From Vibrio sp. STUT-A11 (GTDB lineage: Bacteria; Pseudomonadota; Gammaproteobacteria; Enterobacterales; Vibrionaceae): a DNA stretch of 64,000 nt. Below the pieces are notes generated by a model. That model saw nothing but the letters and a program-made list of their open reading frames with translations, did no database searches and was not told the DNA's origin. The stretch lies in NCBI RefSeq assembly GCF_026000435.1, contig NZ_AP026763.1:1302001-1366000 (forward strand). The letters run 5' to 3'. This document shows positions 17,000 through 25,684 of this stretch, in pieces; the first letter of the stretch is position 1, and each line of letters begins with the position of its first letter. The position numbers were made by a program, and so were the translations under genes.

Positions 17000-17422
17000 G
17001 TGAAGCAAAACTCACTTATTCGCAATGCAATAGCAGACCACCTGAGGAATAACATTCCAGACCAACCAGCGCCAGATGGATCGGGGGTGTGGGTCAAATC
17101 GGTCTTTCCGACCTTTTTGATTTTGGATGGCCAAAAGGAAACACCGGCTATTTTAGTTCACGTTAACGACGGCACCCGAGATGACCGTTATTCCGACATG
17201 CCAGAGCGGTATGAGGGTAATTTGTTTGTGTCAATTTACCTCGACGGCACCGCCAGTGATGACGATATCGATGACATCGGCGAAGCGGTAAAAGCGCTTT
17301 TGCCGGTAGGAATTCGATTTCCTGATGTGGTCACGTTGTCACGTTCTGGCTTTACCTATGAACGCAGCCCCGACAACAGCTACCGGGCACTGCATATTAA
17401 TCATCAATATAATTGGGAGTAA
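17000..17422 (+). CDS. Tail terminator gpU-like
   Basis: 140-aa protein in the gpU position. SLIRNAIADHLRN at the start, AILVHVNDGTRDD, and a strand-rich second half fit the phage tail terminator fold that caps the tail tube. GTG 17000 follows TTAGAGGG. Assignment relies on gene order and size. Confidence 0.7.
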   Translation: MKQNSLIRNAIADHLRNNIPDQPAPDGSGVWVKSVFPTFLILDGQKETPAILVHVNDGTRDDRYSDMPERYEGNLFVSIYLDGTASDDDIDDIGEAVKALLPVGIRFPDVVTLSRSGFTYERSPDNSYRALHINHQYNWE

Positions 17423-17425
17423 CCA

Positions 17426-17950
17426 ATGGCAGCAACACATGGCATGATCCCCATCGCTGGTAAAGGCAATTCGGTTTGGATCTTAAAAAAGGGCGTCGCT
17501 ATCGATGCTGCAATCGCTGCAGGGGAAGAAGACGACACCAATTGGGATAAGGCAGGGTATGTCTCGGGTATCACGCCCGTTAACATGACCAAGGAAGTCA
17601 ACACTGAGGTGTATCTGGATAGTGAAGACGGCTATGCGAAAAAATCCACCGGTATGAAAGACGCGGGCGACTTCAGTTTTCAGCTCGGTTATGCCCCTGG
17701 CCAAGAAGTACAAAAGCGCATTGTGGACATTTATGACGGGGCGAACGGTGAGAGTGAGAAAACGTGGTTTCGCGTAAAATCGCCCTCTGAGGTCGCGGGT
17801 AAGTTTTCCGTGAACATGTACTACGGCCCGATCAGTAGCTTGGGTGTGCCAAGTTCAATTGAAAACTCGACCGACATGAAGCGTGACATCACCGTCGCGG
17901 TAGAGGGTCGTCCGAGTCTGGCAGAAGATTTCCTACACGCCGCGCCTTAA
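17426..17950 (+). CDS. Major tail tube protein gpV-like
   Basis: 174-aa protein of the siphovirus tail-tube group, with strand-rich blocks GDFSFQLGYAPGQEVQKRIVD and MYYGPISSLGVPSSIENSTDMKRDITVAVEG, the last typical of gpV N-domains. It lacks the lambda Ig-like C-terminal domain. It would polymerise around the tape measure. Confidence 0.8.
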   Translation: MAATHGMIPIAGKGNSVWILKKGVAIDAAIAAGEEDDTNWDKAGYVSGITPVNMTKEVNTEVYLDSEDGYAKKSTGMKDAGDFSFQLGYAPGQEVQKRIVDIYDGANGESEKTWFRVKSPSEVAGKFSVNMYYGPISSLGVPSSIENSTDMKRDITVAVEGRPSLAEDFLHAAP

Positions 17951-17999
17951 ACCTAGACTACCGATACGCCGCCCATCGGGGCGGCCTATAGGAGACCAA

Positions 18000-18428
18000 A
18001 TGAGCTTTCTCAACACCTTGCCACTTTCTATTGGCAAAACCACTTTTTTCATCAGTGAGTTCACTGCCCTCGATCGATTGCATGATCTAGAGTACACGGT
18101 CGACCAACCCGAGGAAGAGGCGCCAGGGGAAAGCGCCTCAAATAAAGAAAAAATGGCATACGGCCTGCGTCGTGAGCAAATCATACTTGATCAAGTGTCG
18201 CACTCTATTGCGTTGTCACTAGCTCATCATCATCGCAGCGAAGATAACAACGTGCATGAATATGCTCACGTTTTAGAGTTGCAAAACACAGTAAAAGCAC
18301 AGTGGCCTAACCGAAAAGTTAACGAGGCTTACGAATTACTTAAAAAGCTCAACGACCCAAACTTTGAGCCAGATGAAGATAGCGAACCACAAGAACCCCA
18401 AGAGCCACCGACGCCGGAAAAGTCTTAG
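18000..18428 (+). CDS. Tail assembly chaperone gpG-like
   Basis: 142-aa acidic chaperone that would coat the tape-measure protein before tail-tube polymerisation. The C-terminus is rich in Pro, Glu and Gln. Near its end GGAAAAG (18416-18422) could serve as a -1 slippery sequence: the -1 frame is open from about 18366 and continues into the next ORF without a stop. Confidence 0.75.
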   Translation: MSFLNTLPLSIGKTTFFISEFTALDRLHDLEYTVDQPEEEAPGESASNKEKMAYGLRREQIILDQVSHSIALSLAHHHRSEDNNVHEYAHVLELQNTVKAQWPNRKVNEAYELLKKLNDPNFEPDEDSEPQEPQEPPTPEKS

Positions 18429-18760
18429 CCGCCGCCTGGGACTTTGCTTTTGACCTAGCCACTGAAATGAAACACCCAAGCCCAACCCGTATGCTGGCTG
18501 AAATGCCGCTTTCGGATTACTGGGGTTGGATCAAGCGCCGTAAGAAAAACGGATTTTCATTCCGCAATTCAGAGTGGCTCTTGCAGCAACTCAATGCCAA
18601 CGTGTTGAATGCATCAGGGCGAGCCTCGAAGTCGTTCACGGCGGACGATTTCAGTCTGCATCAGAGGCAAGAGAAAACCCAAGCACCAGCATGTAAACAA
18701 TCCGTATTAAATCAGATCCTTAGTGAGCAATCCTCCCTGTCATTTCCTCCTGTTGCATAG
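18422..18760 (+). CDS. gpT-like C-terminal part of a frameshifted G-T chaperone
   Basis: This frame has no good own start (first ATG 18467) and no ribosome site. It is continuous with the -1 frame of the G-like gene through VLAAAWDFAFDLATEMKHPS. In lambda about 4% of ribosomes slip to make gpGT (family knowledge). The T part is 100-110 aa and contains DYWGWIKRRKKNGF. It should bind the tail tube protein while the G part binds the tape measure. Confidence 0.65.
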   Translation, partial: VLAAAWDFAFDLATEMKHPSPTRMLAEMPLSDYWGWIKRRKKNGFSFRNSEWLLQQLNANVLNASGRASKSFTADDFSLHQRQEKTQAPACKQSVLNQILSEQSSLSFPPVA

Positions 18761-18792
18761 TAAAGTGCAATGTGTTCAATATAGGAGTGATT

Positions 18793-19050
18793 ATGAACAA
18801 CGTAATGATTGATTTGATGCGAGGCTGTTTGTTAGTGCTGGTTATTATTTGTGTTGGAGGTGGAGGTATTATTGGGTTCGCATTTGCAGTTAGCCCACAC
18901 ACACCGCTTTTACTCAAGATGCTGGCAGTTGGTGGCGGATTATTGGTCGGGTTGATAGTGGCCAGTATTGTGACAGGTATTTGTTACTTGTTAATCAATA
19001 TTAACGATAACCTCGAAAAGTTAGCTAATCAGCAATCCAACGAATCGTAA
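18793..19050 (+). CDS. Small membrane protein, unknown
   Basis: 85-aa protein with two hydrophobic segments (about residues 7-30 and 42-68, glycine-rich) and a polar tail. ATG 18793 follows TAGGAGTG. It lies between the G/T genes and the tape measure, a place where superinfection-exclusion or other moron genes can sit. No family recognised. Confidence 0.6.
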   Translation: MNNVMIDLMRGCLLVLVIICVGGGGIIGFAFAVSPHTPLLLKMLAVGGGLLVGLIVASIVTGICYLLININDNLEKLANQQSNES

Positions 19051-19068
19051 TAAAAAATTAATTATTTG

Positions 19069-19097
19069 GAAAAACCACGCTTCGGCGTGGTTTTTTT
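19069..19097 (+). terminator. Rho-independent terminator before tape measure gene
   Basis: Strong hairpin AAAACCACGC-TTCG-GCGTGGTTTT with a UUCG-type tetraloop and continuing T-run. It separates the small membrane gene from the tape-measure gene; the A-run also makes it possible in reverse. Confidence 0.85.
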
Positions 19098-19108
19098 ATG
19101 GGAGTCGT

Positions 19109-21460
19109 ATGGCTACAGCACACGTTGCCGATCTTGTCACCACGATGCGTGCTGACACGGCCAAATTCGACAAAGATGTAGAAAATACCAAACAGCGCCT
19201 TCGGGGTTATACCACCGAAGCGAAGAAAAGCACCAAGCAAAACAGCTCGCTGTCTGACAGTTTCAAGCATGCATCAGGTCAGGCGGCGCAGTTACCTGGT
19301 CCGCTGGGTTCGATCAGTGGCCAGGTCGACAGCATGGTCGGCACGGTAACCAGTTTGGGGTTTGCCTGGACGGCGGCGGGTACCGCTGTGGCGGCGGCCA
19401 TTGGTGCTTTCGCGGCTGGTTTACCGACCTTGGCTGAAACCGAGCGCCGCATGCTGCAGCAAGAGCAGTTGATCAAGGCGACGGGGTATTCCAGCGGTTA
19501 CACCGCCACGCAGCTCGATGAGCTCGCGCGTTCGGTCGCGATGGCCACCCTAACCAGTACGCAGGAAGCCAGCAAGGCGATTGGTGTCATGCTGACGTTC
19601 CGCTCAGTGATGAACGACCAAAACAACACCTTTGAGCGCACCATCTATCTGGCGCAGGACATGGCCAGTGTCATGGGTGGCGATATCACCAGTGCGGCCA
19701 AGCAGCTGGGCAAAGCGTTAGAAATGCCGTCAACGGGCATGAGCGCGCTGAAAGAGTCTGGGGTGTCCTTTACTCAGGCCCAAATCGACATGGTGAAAGC
19801 CATGGAGGAATCAGGCCGAATTGCAGAGGCGCAGGCGTTCATTCTCGATGAGCTCGACAATCAAATTGGTGGTGCTGCAGGGGCCGAAGCAGGTGGTTTG
19901 ATTGGTACGGTCGACACCTTTGGCCAGTCGGTTGAAGAAGCGTTTGAAGCCTTCGCTACCTGGACGGAGATGAAACCCGTTGTTCAGGACGTGATCAACG
20001 AAATCAATGAAGGCTTAAAAGTCGTTAAAGATTTCTTTGCGCCCACGACGACCGATGAAGCGTTAGACCTGATGTCTGAGCGCGTCAAAATCATGCACGA
20101 GATGAACAAGGCCACCAAAGAAGCCGGTGGCCAGCAGAACCTCGGCAGTTATTTTGGCTACACCAAAAGCGACTGGTTTAACGATCAGCGCCGTTTAACG
20201 GAAATTGATGCGCGCTTAAAAGAGCTGTCAGACGCGCGTGACCAACGATTAAAGGAAGAGAAAGAAGCACAAGAAAAAGCCGAGCAAGCCGCTGCCGATC
20301 GTCAAAAGCAACGTGACGCCGACAAGGCCGCGAGGGACAAAAAGCTCGCCGATGAAAAAGCTGAGAACGAGCGAAAGCATCGTAAGGCGAAAGAGGCCGC
20401 AGAGAAAGAGGCGGATGAGAAAGAGCGAGACCGAAAGCAGGCGCAAACTGACAGTTGGTTGGATCAGCTCAACCGTCGAATCCTGAGCGAACAAGACGCC
20501 TTAAAAGCGGCGAGGATGGACGAGGTAGACCGCCTCAATGAAGCCTACGAAGAGAAGTTGATCAGCGCTGAAGAGCATGAAGAAGCGATGAATGCGATCA
20601 GACAGCATTACTCTGAGCAGCGCCAAGAAATCATCAAGAAAGAGTTGGAGGCGCAGGAAGAGGAGCAAAAAGGCTTCTGGGATCGCTACTACGAATCGAT
20701 GCAGGAATCGGCGACCAATACCGACGAACTGTGGCGCCAGACCTTCGACAACTTTACCACCGGCTTTGGTAATGCGTTTGCCTCCGCGATATTAGACAGC
20801 CAAAACGCGGGCGATGCGTTTAAGAACATGGCCAGAGGCATGGCGCAATCCATGCTCGCCGCGCTTGGTAAGATCATGGCGCAGCGACTGGTGATGTGGG
20901 CGCTGGAAAAAACGCTGATGAAAAGTGAGGCGGCTTCAGAAGTCACCCGCGTCACCTCAGAAGCCACGACTGCGTCAATTATGTCTGGCCTTCATGCTTA
21001 CAGTTCCACTGCAGCGATCCCAGTATATGGTCCGGCAGCAGCGCCAGCTGCTGCAGGGGCTGCCGTTGCCGCCACCGCGCCTATGGTGGCTTCTGCCGTT
21101 TCCGCCGCTTCTGCTGGTTTCGCTGGTGCCTTTGATAATGGTGGTTATATTCCCGCTGGCCAATGGGGTGTGACGGGTGAATACGGTCCAGAAATCACCC
21201 TCGGGCCTAGCCATATCATGGGACGCAAACAGACCATGTCGATGCTGCAGCAGGCCAGCCAAGGCGACAGTCATTCAGGCCAAGCCAGTGTGGTTGTAAA
21301 CCTGATTGAAGACGCCAGCCGCGCCGGCACCGTAGAGCAGTCGAACGATGGTGACCTGGTCACCTTAGACATTAAGGTCGCCAAGATCCTGCAGTCGTCA
21401 TCCACTCAGACCTCGCAGGTCATGCAAACCCGATACAGGACTCAGCAATATGGCAGTTAA
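19109..21460 (+). CDS. Tail tape measure protein (lambda gpH-like)
   Basis: 783-aa protein that sets tail length and helps DNA entry. The N-terminal 60 residues (VADLVTTMRADTAKFDKDVENTKQRL) are typical of TMP N-domains. Hydrophobic segments lie near 70-95 and 620-665, with a long charged coiled coil at about 360-480. The C-terminal GEYGPEITLGPSHIMGR is the conserved end of gpH-like proteins. Lambda gpH has 853 residues, so tail length should be similar or slightly shorter. Confidence 0.92.
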   Translation: MATAHVADLVTTMRADTAKFDKDVENTKQRLRGYTTEAKKSTKQNSSLSDSFKHASGQAAQLPGPLGSISGQVDSMVGTVTSLGFAWTAAGTAVAAAIGAFAAGLPTLAETERRMLQQEQLIKATGYSSGYTATQLDELARSVAMATLTSTQEASKAIGVMLTFRSVMNDQNNTFERTIYLAQDMASVMGGDITSAAKQLGKALEMPSTGMSALKESGVSFTQAQIDMVKAMEESGRIAEAQAFILDELDNQIGGAAGAEAGGLIGTVDTFGQSVEEAFEAFATWTEMKPVVQDVINEINEGLKVVKDFFAPTTTDEALDLMSERVKIMHEMNKATKEAGGQQNLGSYFGYTKSDWFNDQRRLTEIDARLKELSDARDQRLKEEKEAQEKAEQAAADRQKQRDADKAARDKKLADEKAENERKHRKAKEAAEKEADEKERDRKQAQTDSWLDQLNRRILSEQDALKAARMDEVDRLNEAYEEKLISAEEHEEAMNAIRQHYSEQRQEIIKKELEAQEEEQKGFWDRYYESMQESATNTDELWRQTFDNFTTGFGNAFASAILDSQNAGDAFKNMARGMAQSMLAALGKIMAQRLVMWALEKTLMKSEAASEVTRVTSEATTASIMSGLHAYSSTAAIPVYGPAAAPAAAGAAVAATAPMVASAVSAASAGFAGAFDNGGYIPAGQWGVTGEYGPEITLGPSHIMGRKQTMSMLQQASQGDSHSGQASVVVNLIEDASRAGTVEQSNDGDLVTLDIKVAKILQSSSTQTSQVMQTRYRTQQYGS

Positions 21461-21923
21461 ATTTACTTACCCCAGTATGTTGCCGGTGCCCTTGTTGTCT
21501 AGTTATAGCCTCAATCAGAAACCAGGCGTGATTGCGACCGATTTCAGCACTGGCCGAATGCGTACCAGGCAGTTGAAAGACCGCCCGAGCACCATGAAAG
21601 CGACCTGGCGTATTGAGGAATCAATGGCCGAGATGTTTGAAAGCGCGCTCGAAAACTGGCTGTTAGGTCGCTGGTTCCTGATCAAGATTAGGCTTCCACG
21701 AAGCGAACGCATGCAGGAAGTGGAAGCGCTGATCACCCAAGACCCCAGGGAGAACCGAAAGCCGACCAGTAACCACCTTACCCGATGGGATTACACCGGC
21801 GAATTGTTAATTAAACCGTTGCCACAAATGGATGAAGGCGCCTTGCTGGATGCCATGTATGCACCGAGCACCTTTGCTGAGCTGATCGCTCAATTAGAAA
21901 CTACCATGACGGAGTTACCTTAA
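21450..21923 (+). CDS. Minor tail protein, gpM-position
   Basis: 157-aa protein directly after the tape measure (11-bp overlap). It contains STGRMRTRQLKDRPSTMKATWRI and WLLGRWFLIKIRLP, features of distal-tail proteins in related prophages. It probably helps build the tail tip. It overlaps the next gene by 1 bp. Confidence 0.6.
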   Translation: MAVKFTYPSMLPVPLLSSYSLNQKPGVIATDFSTGRMRTRQLKDRPSTMKATWRIEESMAEMFESALENWLLGRWFLIKIRLPRSERMQEVEALITQDPRENRKPTSNHLTRWDYTGELLIKPLPQMDEGALLDAMYAPSTFAELIAQLETTMTELP

Positions 21924-24610
21924 TGTCCAGTTTTCCAGATTTATTAACCGCATTTGAAGAAGCGGTGGAAGCGCTTAAAATCAAATTGAGTCAGGACGAA
22001 TCAGCTTCTGGCACTTATAACGGTGCACCTATCCAGTCAATCGCGAAAGACGTTGTGGATAGGTTTGCTGCATTATCTGCACTTGCGCAAGGTAGATTGA
22101 CATATAAAACCAAAGCTGAAATGGATTTGGCAGGGGCACCTCCTGTTGATCAGTTGGCTGAAGTCTGGAATGACACTATTCCAGAATATAATGGTCTTTA
22201 TGGCTGGGATGGAGCTGTTTGGGTTATTGCGCCTTATTCCAGCACTATCAATAAAATATTAAAGGATAACCGGACATCTCCCATTACAGGTAAAGCCGTC
22301 TGGGATATTCAAACATTACGTGCACTAGGTAAAAACCGATTCAGTAAAAATGACGCTGAGCGAGGGTACTTGCCGGTTTTAGCGCCATATGATGGCGTTG
22401 TCGTCGATGTGACGAATAAGGCTTGGACATCTGGTTTTATCTATGTGGGCGACCTTGATGTAGGGGATAAGTTATACATTAACGGTCTTGTTGGAGATTC
22501 TTATGCTCGTGCATATACATATTATGACAAAGATAAAAATGTTATTGATGATAGCTATCAGTCTCTGCCAGCTAACGCCACTCAAGGGATGGTAAACGGA
22601 AGAAAAACACAAGAAACGGTTTACTTCAGAATCACCATTGTGACTACCAAAGAGTCCGATACAACGGATATGAACAATGTTGCGATAGCAGCGAAAGAAT
22701 ATTTAACGGAGTATGAATCATTTTTCCCTGTCATTCATGAGTTGTTTGGGGCTCGGATAAACGCATCATTTGTAAATGATGACCCGACAGAGGAAAAGGA
22801 TGCTGTTAACTTCGGATTTTTGGATAAAAACTACTCTAGGCGGGATGCATTTATAGGTAGAAATGGTGATAAAAACCTGCTGTATCTTCCAGATGTGGTT
22901 AATGGGTATTTACCTGTGTTAGCACCATTTGATGGGGGACTCATTGAGTCTGAAACTTATACAGCTACTGGCTTTTTTAGTATTGATCATTTGTCTGTGG
23001 CCAGTGATAGCCTTTGGTTTCATAAATTTAAGGGTTCGTATTCACGATATATTTATTTTTATGATGAGAATTTCCAGCCAGTACTAGACCCAAATAACCC
23101 ACCACACGCTTACTATAAAAAATTCAGTGTCAATGAGGATGGAACACCTGTTGAAGTCGCAAACTTAAGACCTAGTGAAGACGCGGTTTATGCAAGGGTT
23201 ACGCTTAATACTGAATCACCAACTGATGATACAGACACTAACGAAGTTGTAATTAATGGCACCGGAAACTATGTCTACGTTAAAGGTGAAAAAACCATTT
23301 CCAAAATCATGGGGAGAGAAGTGGATGCGACCAAATGTACCCAAGAACCAACCAGTGATGATGGCGTTGTAAATAAAGGGTATGGCGATAGAAACTACGG
23401 GAAAGGCAGTTTTGGTAAAGTTATTTCACCAGAAAACATGCTTTATATCCCGGACGTCATTTCAGGATATTTATCTGTAGTATCGCCATATGATGGCGCC
23501 ATTCAAACAGACCCTAACTACCAAACCAGTGGGTTCTTTTCCATCGAGCACTTTTCATTAAGTGATTCATTTTATGTGAAGGGTCTCAATGGTGGATATT
23601 CACGGTATATTTATTTTTATGATAAAGACTTTAACCCTGTTCTTAACCCAAGCGATCCACCTAATGCGTATCGCAAATCATTACCGCAAGACTTAGACAG
23701 AAATACATGGTCAGTGTTAGCCAATTTCCGACCATCCAATGATGCTGTGTATGCAAGGATGACATTAATAACAGGTAAGAGTAATGATGATACTGATTTA
23801 AACGATGTGATCATTTCACACGAGCAACAAAATCAGTATGTCGTTGGGTACCAGTTATTAAATAGAATTTCTGAATTTAACATCATTGCCGAAAAAGTGA
23901 TGAAAGAACCGCAAGCTGACTTTGATATCGTCAATTTAAAGACACTAAAAGAGTGGCTTAATAGTAGTGGTTTTAATGGTAAGTACTTAGCCACTCTAGG
24001 AGATTCAATCACAGCGGGTGACAGTAACTGGCCAAAATTTGCCAGCAGTATTCTTGGCATGTCGCATGAAAACTTTGCTGTAGGCGGTGGGCATTGGGAA
24101 GACTTTGGGGCTATAGAAGATGATCCTCGGTGGTTTCGTATTCAGGTTGATAATCTCTTAGCGTCTAGTCAGAACCCTGATGTGATTGTAATTGCGATGG
24201 GTACAAACTCATTGTTTGCTCCTAAAGGGGATTTTCAAACACAAATGGACGCTGCCTTCGCTGATATTGATACGACGGTTGTTTATGGTGGCATGCGCAA
24301 TGGATTAGAGCGAATACGAATTCAGTATCCAACAGTGCCTGTCTTTCTAACCACTCCCATTCAACGTGTTGCATCAGCTCCAAATTCAACCGAAATGATA
24401 AACATGGTTGAAGCCATTAAAAAGGTGGGTGAGTGGTATGGGTGTGAAGTATTTAACTGTCACTCTGATGTTCAAATACTCCATCAAATTGAAAAAACGA
24501 CGCCTACTTTTTTACCTGACGGCCTTCATCCTAATGATGCAGGTTCAGAAATTCAGGGCTGCTATATTGCGAGCAAGATAAAGTCATCTACTGCATTTTA
24601 TGGTGGTTAA
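21923..24610 (+). CDS. Tail protein with three repeats and SGNH/GDSL hydrolase domain
   Basis: 895-aa probable receptor-binding protein. Residues 1-130 form a tail-attachment part with a helical start. Three repeats of about 180 residues begin at G148, G328 and G515 (GYLPVLAPYDG, GYLPVLAPFDG, GYLSVVSPYDG), each with a YSRYIYFYD-type core in repeats 2 and 3. Residues about 680-895 are an SGNH hydrolase: GDS with Ser695, GTNS block III, and Asp866/His869 in DGLHPN. It would deacetylate or de-esterify surface polysaccharide (inference). The gene is AT-richer than its neighbours, suggesting horizontal exchange of host-range modules. Confidence 0.8.
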   Translation: MSSFPDLLTAFEEAVEALKIKLSQDESASGTYNGAPIQSIAKDVVDRFAALSALAQGRLTYKTKAEMDLAGAPPVDQLAEVWNDTIPEYNGLYGWDGAVWVIAPYSSTINKILKDNRTSPITGKAVWDIQTLRALGKNRFSKNDAERGYLPVLAPYDGVVVDVTNKAWTSGFIYVGDLDVGDKLYINGLVGDSYARAYTYYDKDKNVIDDSYQSLPANATQGMVNGRKTQETVYFRITIVTTKESDTTDMNNVAIAAKEYLTEYESFFPVIHELFGARINASFVNDDPTEEKDAVNFGFLDKNYSRRDAFIGRNGDKNLLYLPDVVNGYLPVLAPFDGGLIESETYTATGFFSIDHLSVASDSLWFHKFKGSYSRYIYFYDENFQPVLDPNNPPHAYYKKFSVNEDGTPVEVANLRPSEDAVYARVTLNTESPTDDTDTNEVVINGTGNYVYVKGEKTISKIMGREVDATKCTQEPTSDDGVVNKGYGDRNYGKGSFGKVISPENMLYIPDVISGYLSVVSPYDGAIQTDPNYQTSGFFSIEHFSLSDSFYVKGLNGGYSRYIYFYDKDFNPVLNPSDPPNAYRKSLPQDLDRNTWSVLANFRPSNDAVYARMTLITGKSNDDTDLNDVIISHEQQNQYVVGYQLLNRISEFNIIAEKVMKEPQADFDIVNLKTLKEWLNSSGFNGKYLATLGDSITAGDSNWPKFASSILGMSHENFAVGGGHWEDFGAIEDDPRWFRIQVDNLLASSQNPDVIVIAMGTNSLFAPKGDFQTQMDAAFADIDTTVVYGGMRNGLERIRIQYPTVPVFLTTPIQRVASAPNSTEMINMVEAIKKVGEWYGCEVFNCHSDVQILHQIEKTTPTFLPDGLHPNDAGSEIQGCYIASKIKSSTAFYGG

Positions 24611-24672
24611 CATGAAAGCAATAGAAGCCGAAAGCGCCAGTGGTGAGCATTCCATTACCGCCTAACACTCGC

Positions 24673-24697
24673 CGCGCCATCGATGTCTGATGGCGCG
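24673..24697. other. Strong hairpin in a late-gene gap
   Basis: Perfect 9-bp GC-rich stem CGCGCCATC/GATGGCGCG with a 7-nt loop in the 143-bp gap between the SGNH tail gene and the DUF1833 gene. No T-run follows, so it may be an RNA processing or stability element rather than a terminator. Confidence 0.5.
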
Positions 24698-24753
24698 TAG
24701 CGAATCGCCATGGCACTCATGATTTAGTCCATTCTTAAAACGAGATCTTTCCT

Positions 24754-25242
24754 ATGTCTCAAGCCCTAAAGCAATACCACGCCAGTGCTGGACCTGATGA
24801 CAAGCTGATCACCCTGCAATTATCCTCAACCGCTTTTGAAACTCGTTATCTGGTGGCGGCGTTTGAGGATGTTACTGCCGCCCTGGAAGATGCCACTTTG
24901 GTGACTTTCGAGGCGTATGGGTTGTCAGTGAGTCTGCCTAAGTCGGCCACGGGTGCCGAAATGGAATTGCAGTTCGGTCTCGATAACGTCACCGGTGAAG
25001 CGCGCCAGCTGATAGAGTCGGCGCGCCAATCCGGCGCGGATGTGTTTATTACCTTGCGCGAGTATATGGCCTCGGATCTGACGGCGCCCGCTTCCAAACC
25101 GATAAAATTCAAAGCCACCAAAGCGGCGACCACACGCACCAATTGCTCGGTTTCCGCTGGTATCGGCTATCTCAGCAACAGCGCCTGGCCCCGCCCCCGA
25201 TTTACCGTCGAGTACGCCCCTGGTTTGGCGACCATCTCGTAA
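24754..25242 (+). CDS. DUF1833 tail protein
   Basis: 162-aa protein matching DUF1833, which sits where lambda has gpL near the tail tip. Blocks: ETRYLVAAFEDVTAALEDATLVTFEAYGLSVSLP and GADVFITLREYMASD. The gene is GC-richer than the SGNH gene before it, like the rest of the structural module. Confidence 0.7.
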   Translation: MSQALKQYHASAGPDDKLITLQLSSTAFETRYLVAAFEDVTAALEDATLVTFEAYGLSVSLPKSATGAEMELQFGLDNVTGEARQLIESARQSGADVFITLREYMASDLTAPASKPIKFKATKAATTRTNCSVSAGIGYLSNSAWPRPRFTVEYAPGLATIS

Positions 25243-25261
25243 TAATTGAAAAAGGTTCTCT

Positions 25262-25684
25262 ATGAACGCAGAGGAAATTATCAGCACGGCGCTGCGCGTC
25301 TCTTATGTGCCAGGTGGTCGCGATCTGGATGGTTGGGATTGCTATGGTTCCGTGCGTTGGCTCTATCACCAACTCACAGGTGTTTTAATGCCTGAGTTTC
25401 CCGCGATCAGCCACAAAGAATCCATGAGTACCCAGCGCGCAGCGTGGGCGGTGCATGACCACGTCGAAGAGTGCGAGTTTCAGCCATTGGCCCTGGCGGC
25501 GCAATACAAAGGCCGCCGTTGGGTCCATATCGGTTTGGTTCTGCCCGATCGCCGCATTATTCACGCCTTTGACGACAGCAATAAAACCACTATCCACCGG
25601 CGCAGCATGTTTGAAATGCTCGCGCCGGTGACCAAGTATTACCAATGGAAAGACCAAGATGGCCAAATTGATTGTTTATCCTGA
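25262..25684 (+). CDS. NlpC/P60-like tail assembly protein (gpK-like position)
   Basis: 140-aa protein with a Cys motif GWDCYGSVRWLYHQLTG and a His segment RWVHIGLVLPDRRIIHA, consistent with a cysteine peptidase of the NlpC/P60 group as in lambda gpK. It would open peptidoglycan at infection or act in tail-tip assembly. It overlaps the TipJ gene by 26 bp. ATG 25262 is used; the ribosome site is weak. Confidence 0.7.
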   Translation: MNAEEIISTALRVSYVPGGRDLDGWDCYGSVRWLYHQLTGVLMPEFPAISHKESMSTQRAAWAVHDHVEECEFQPLALAAQYKGRRWVHIGLVLPDRRIIHAFDDSNKTTIHRRSMFEMLAPVTKYYQWKDQDGQIDCLS

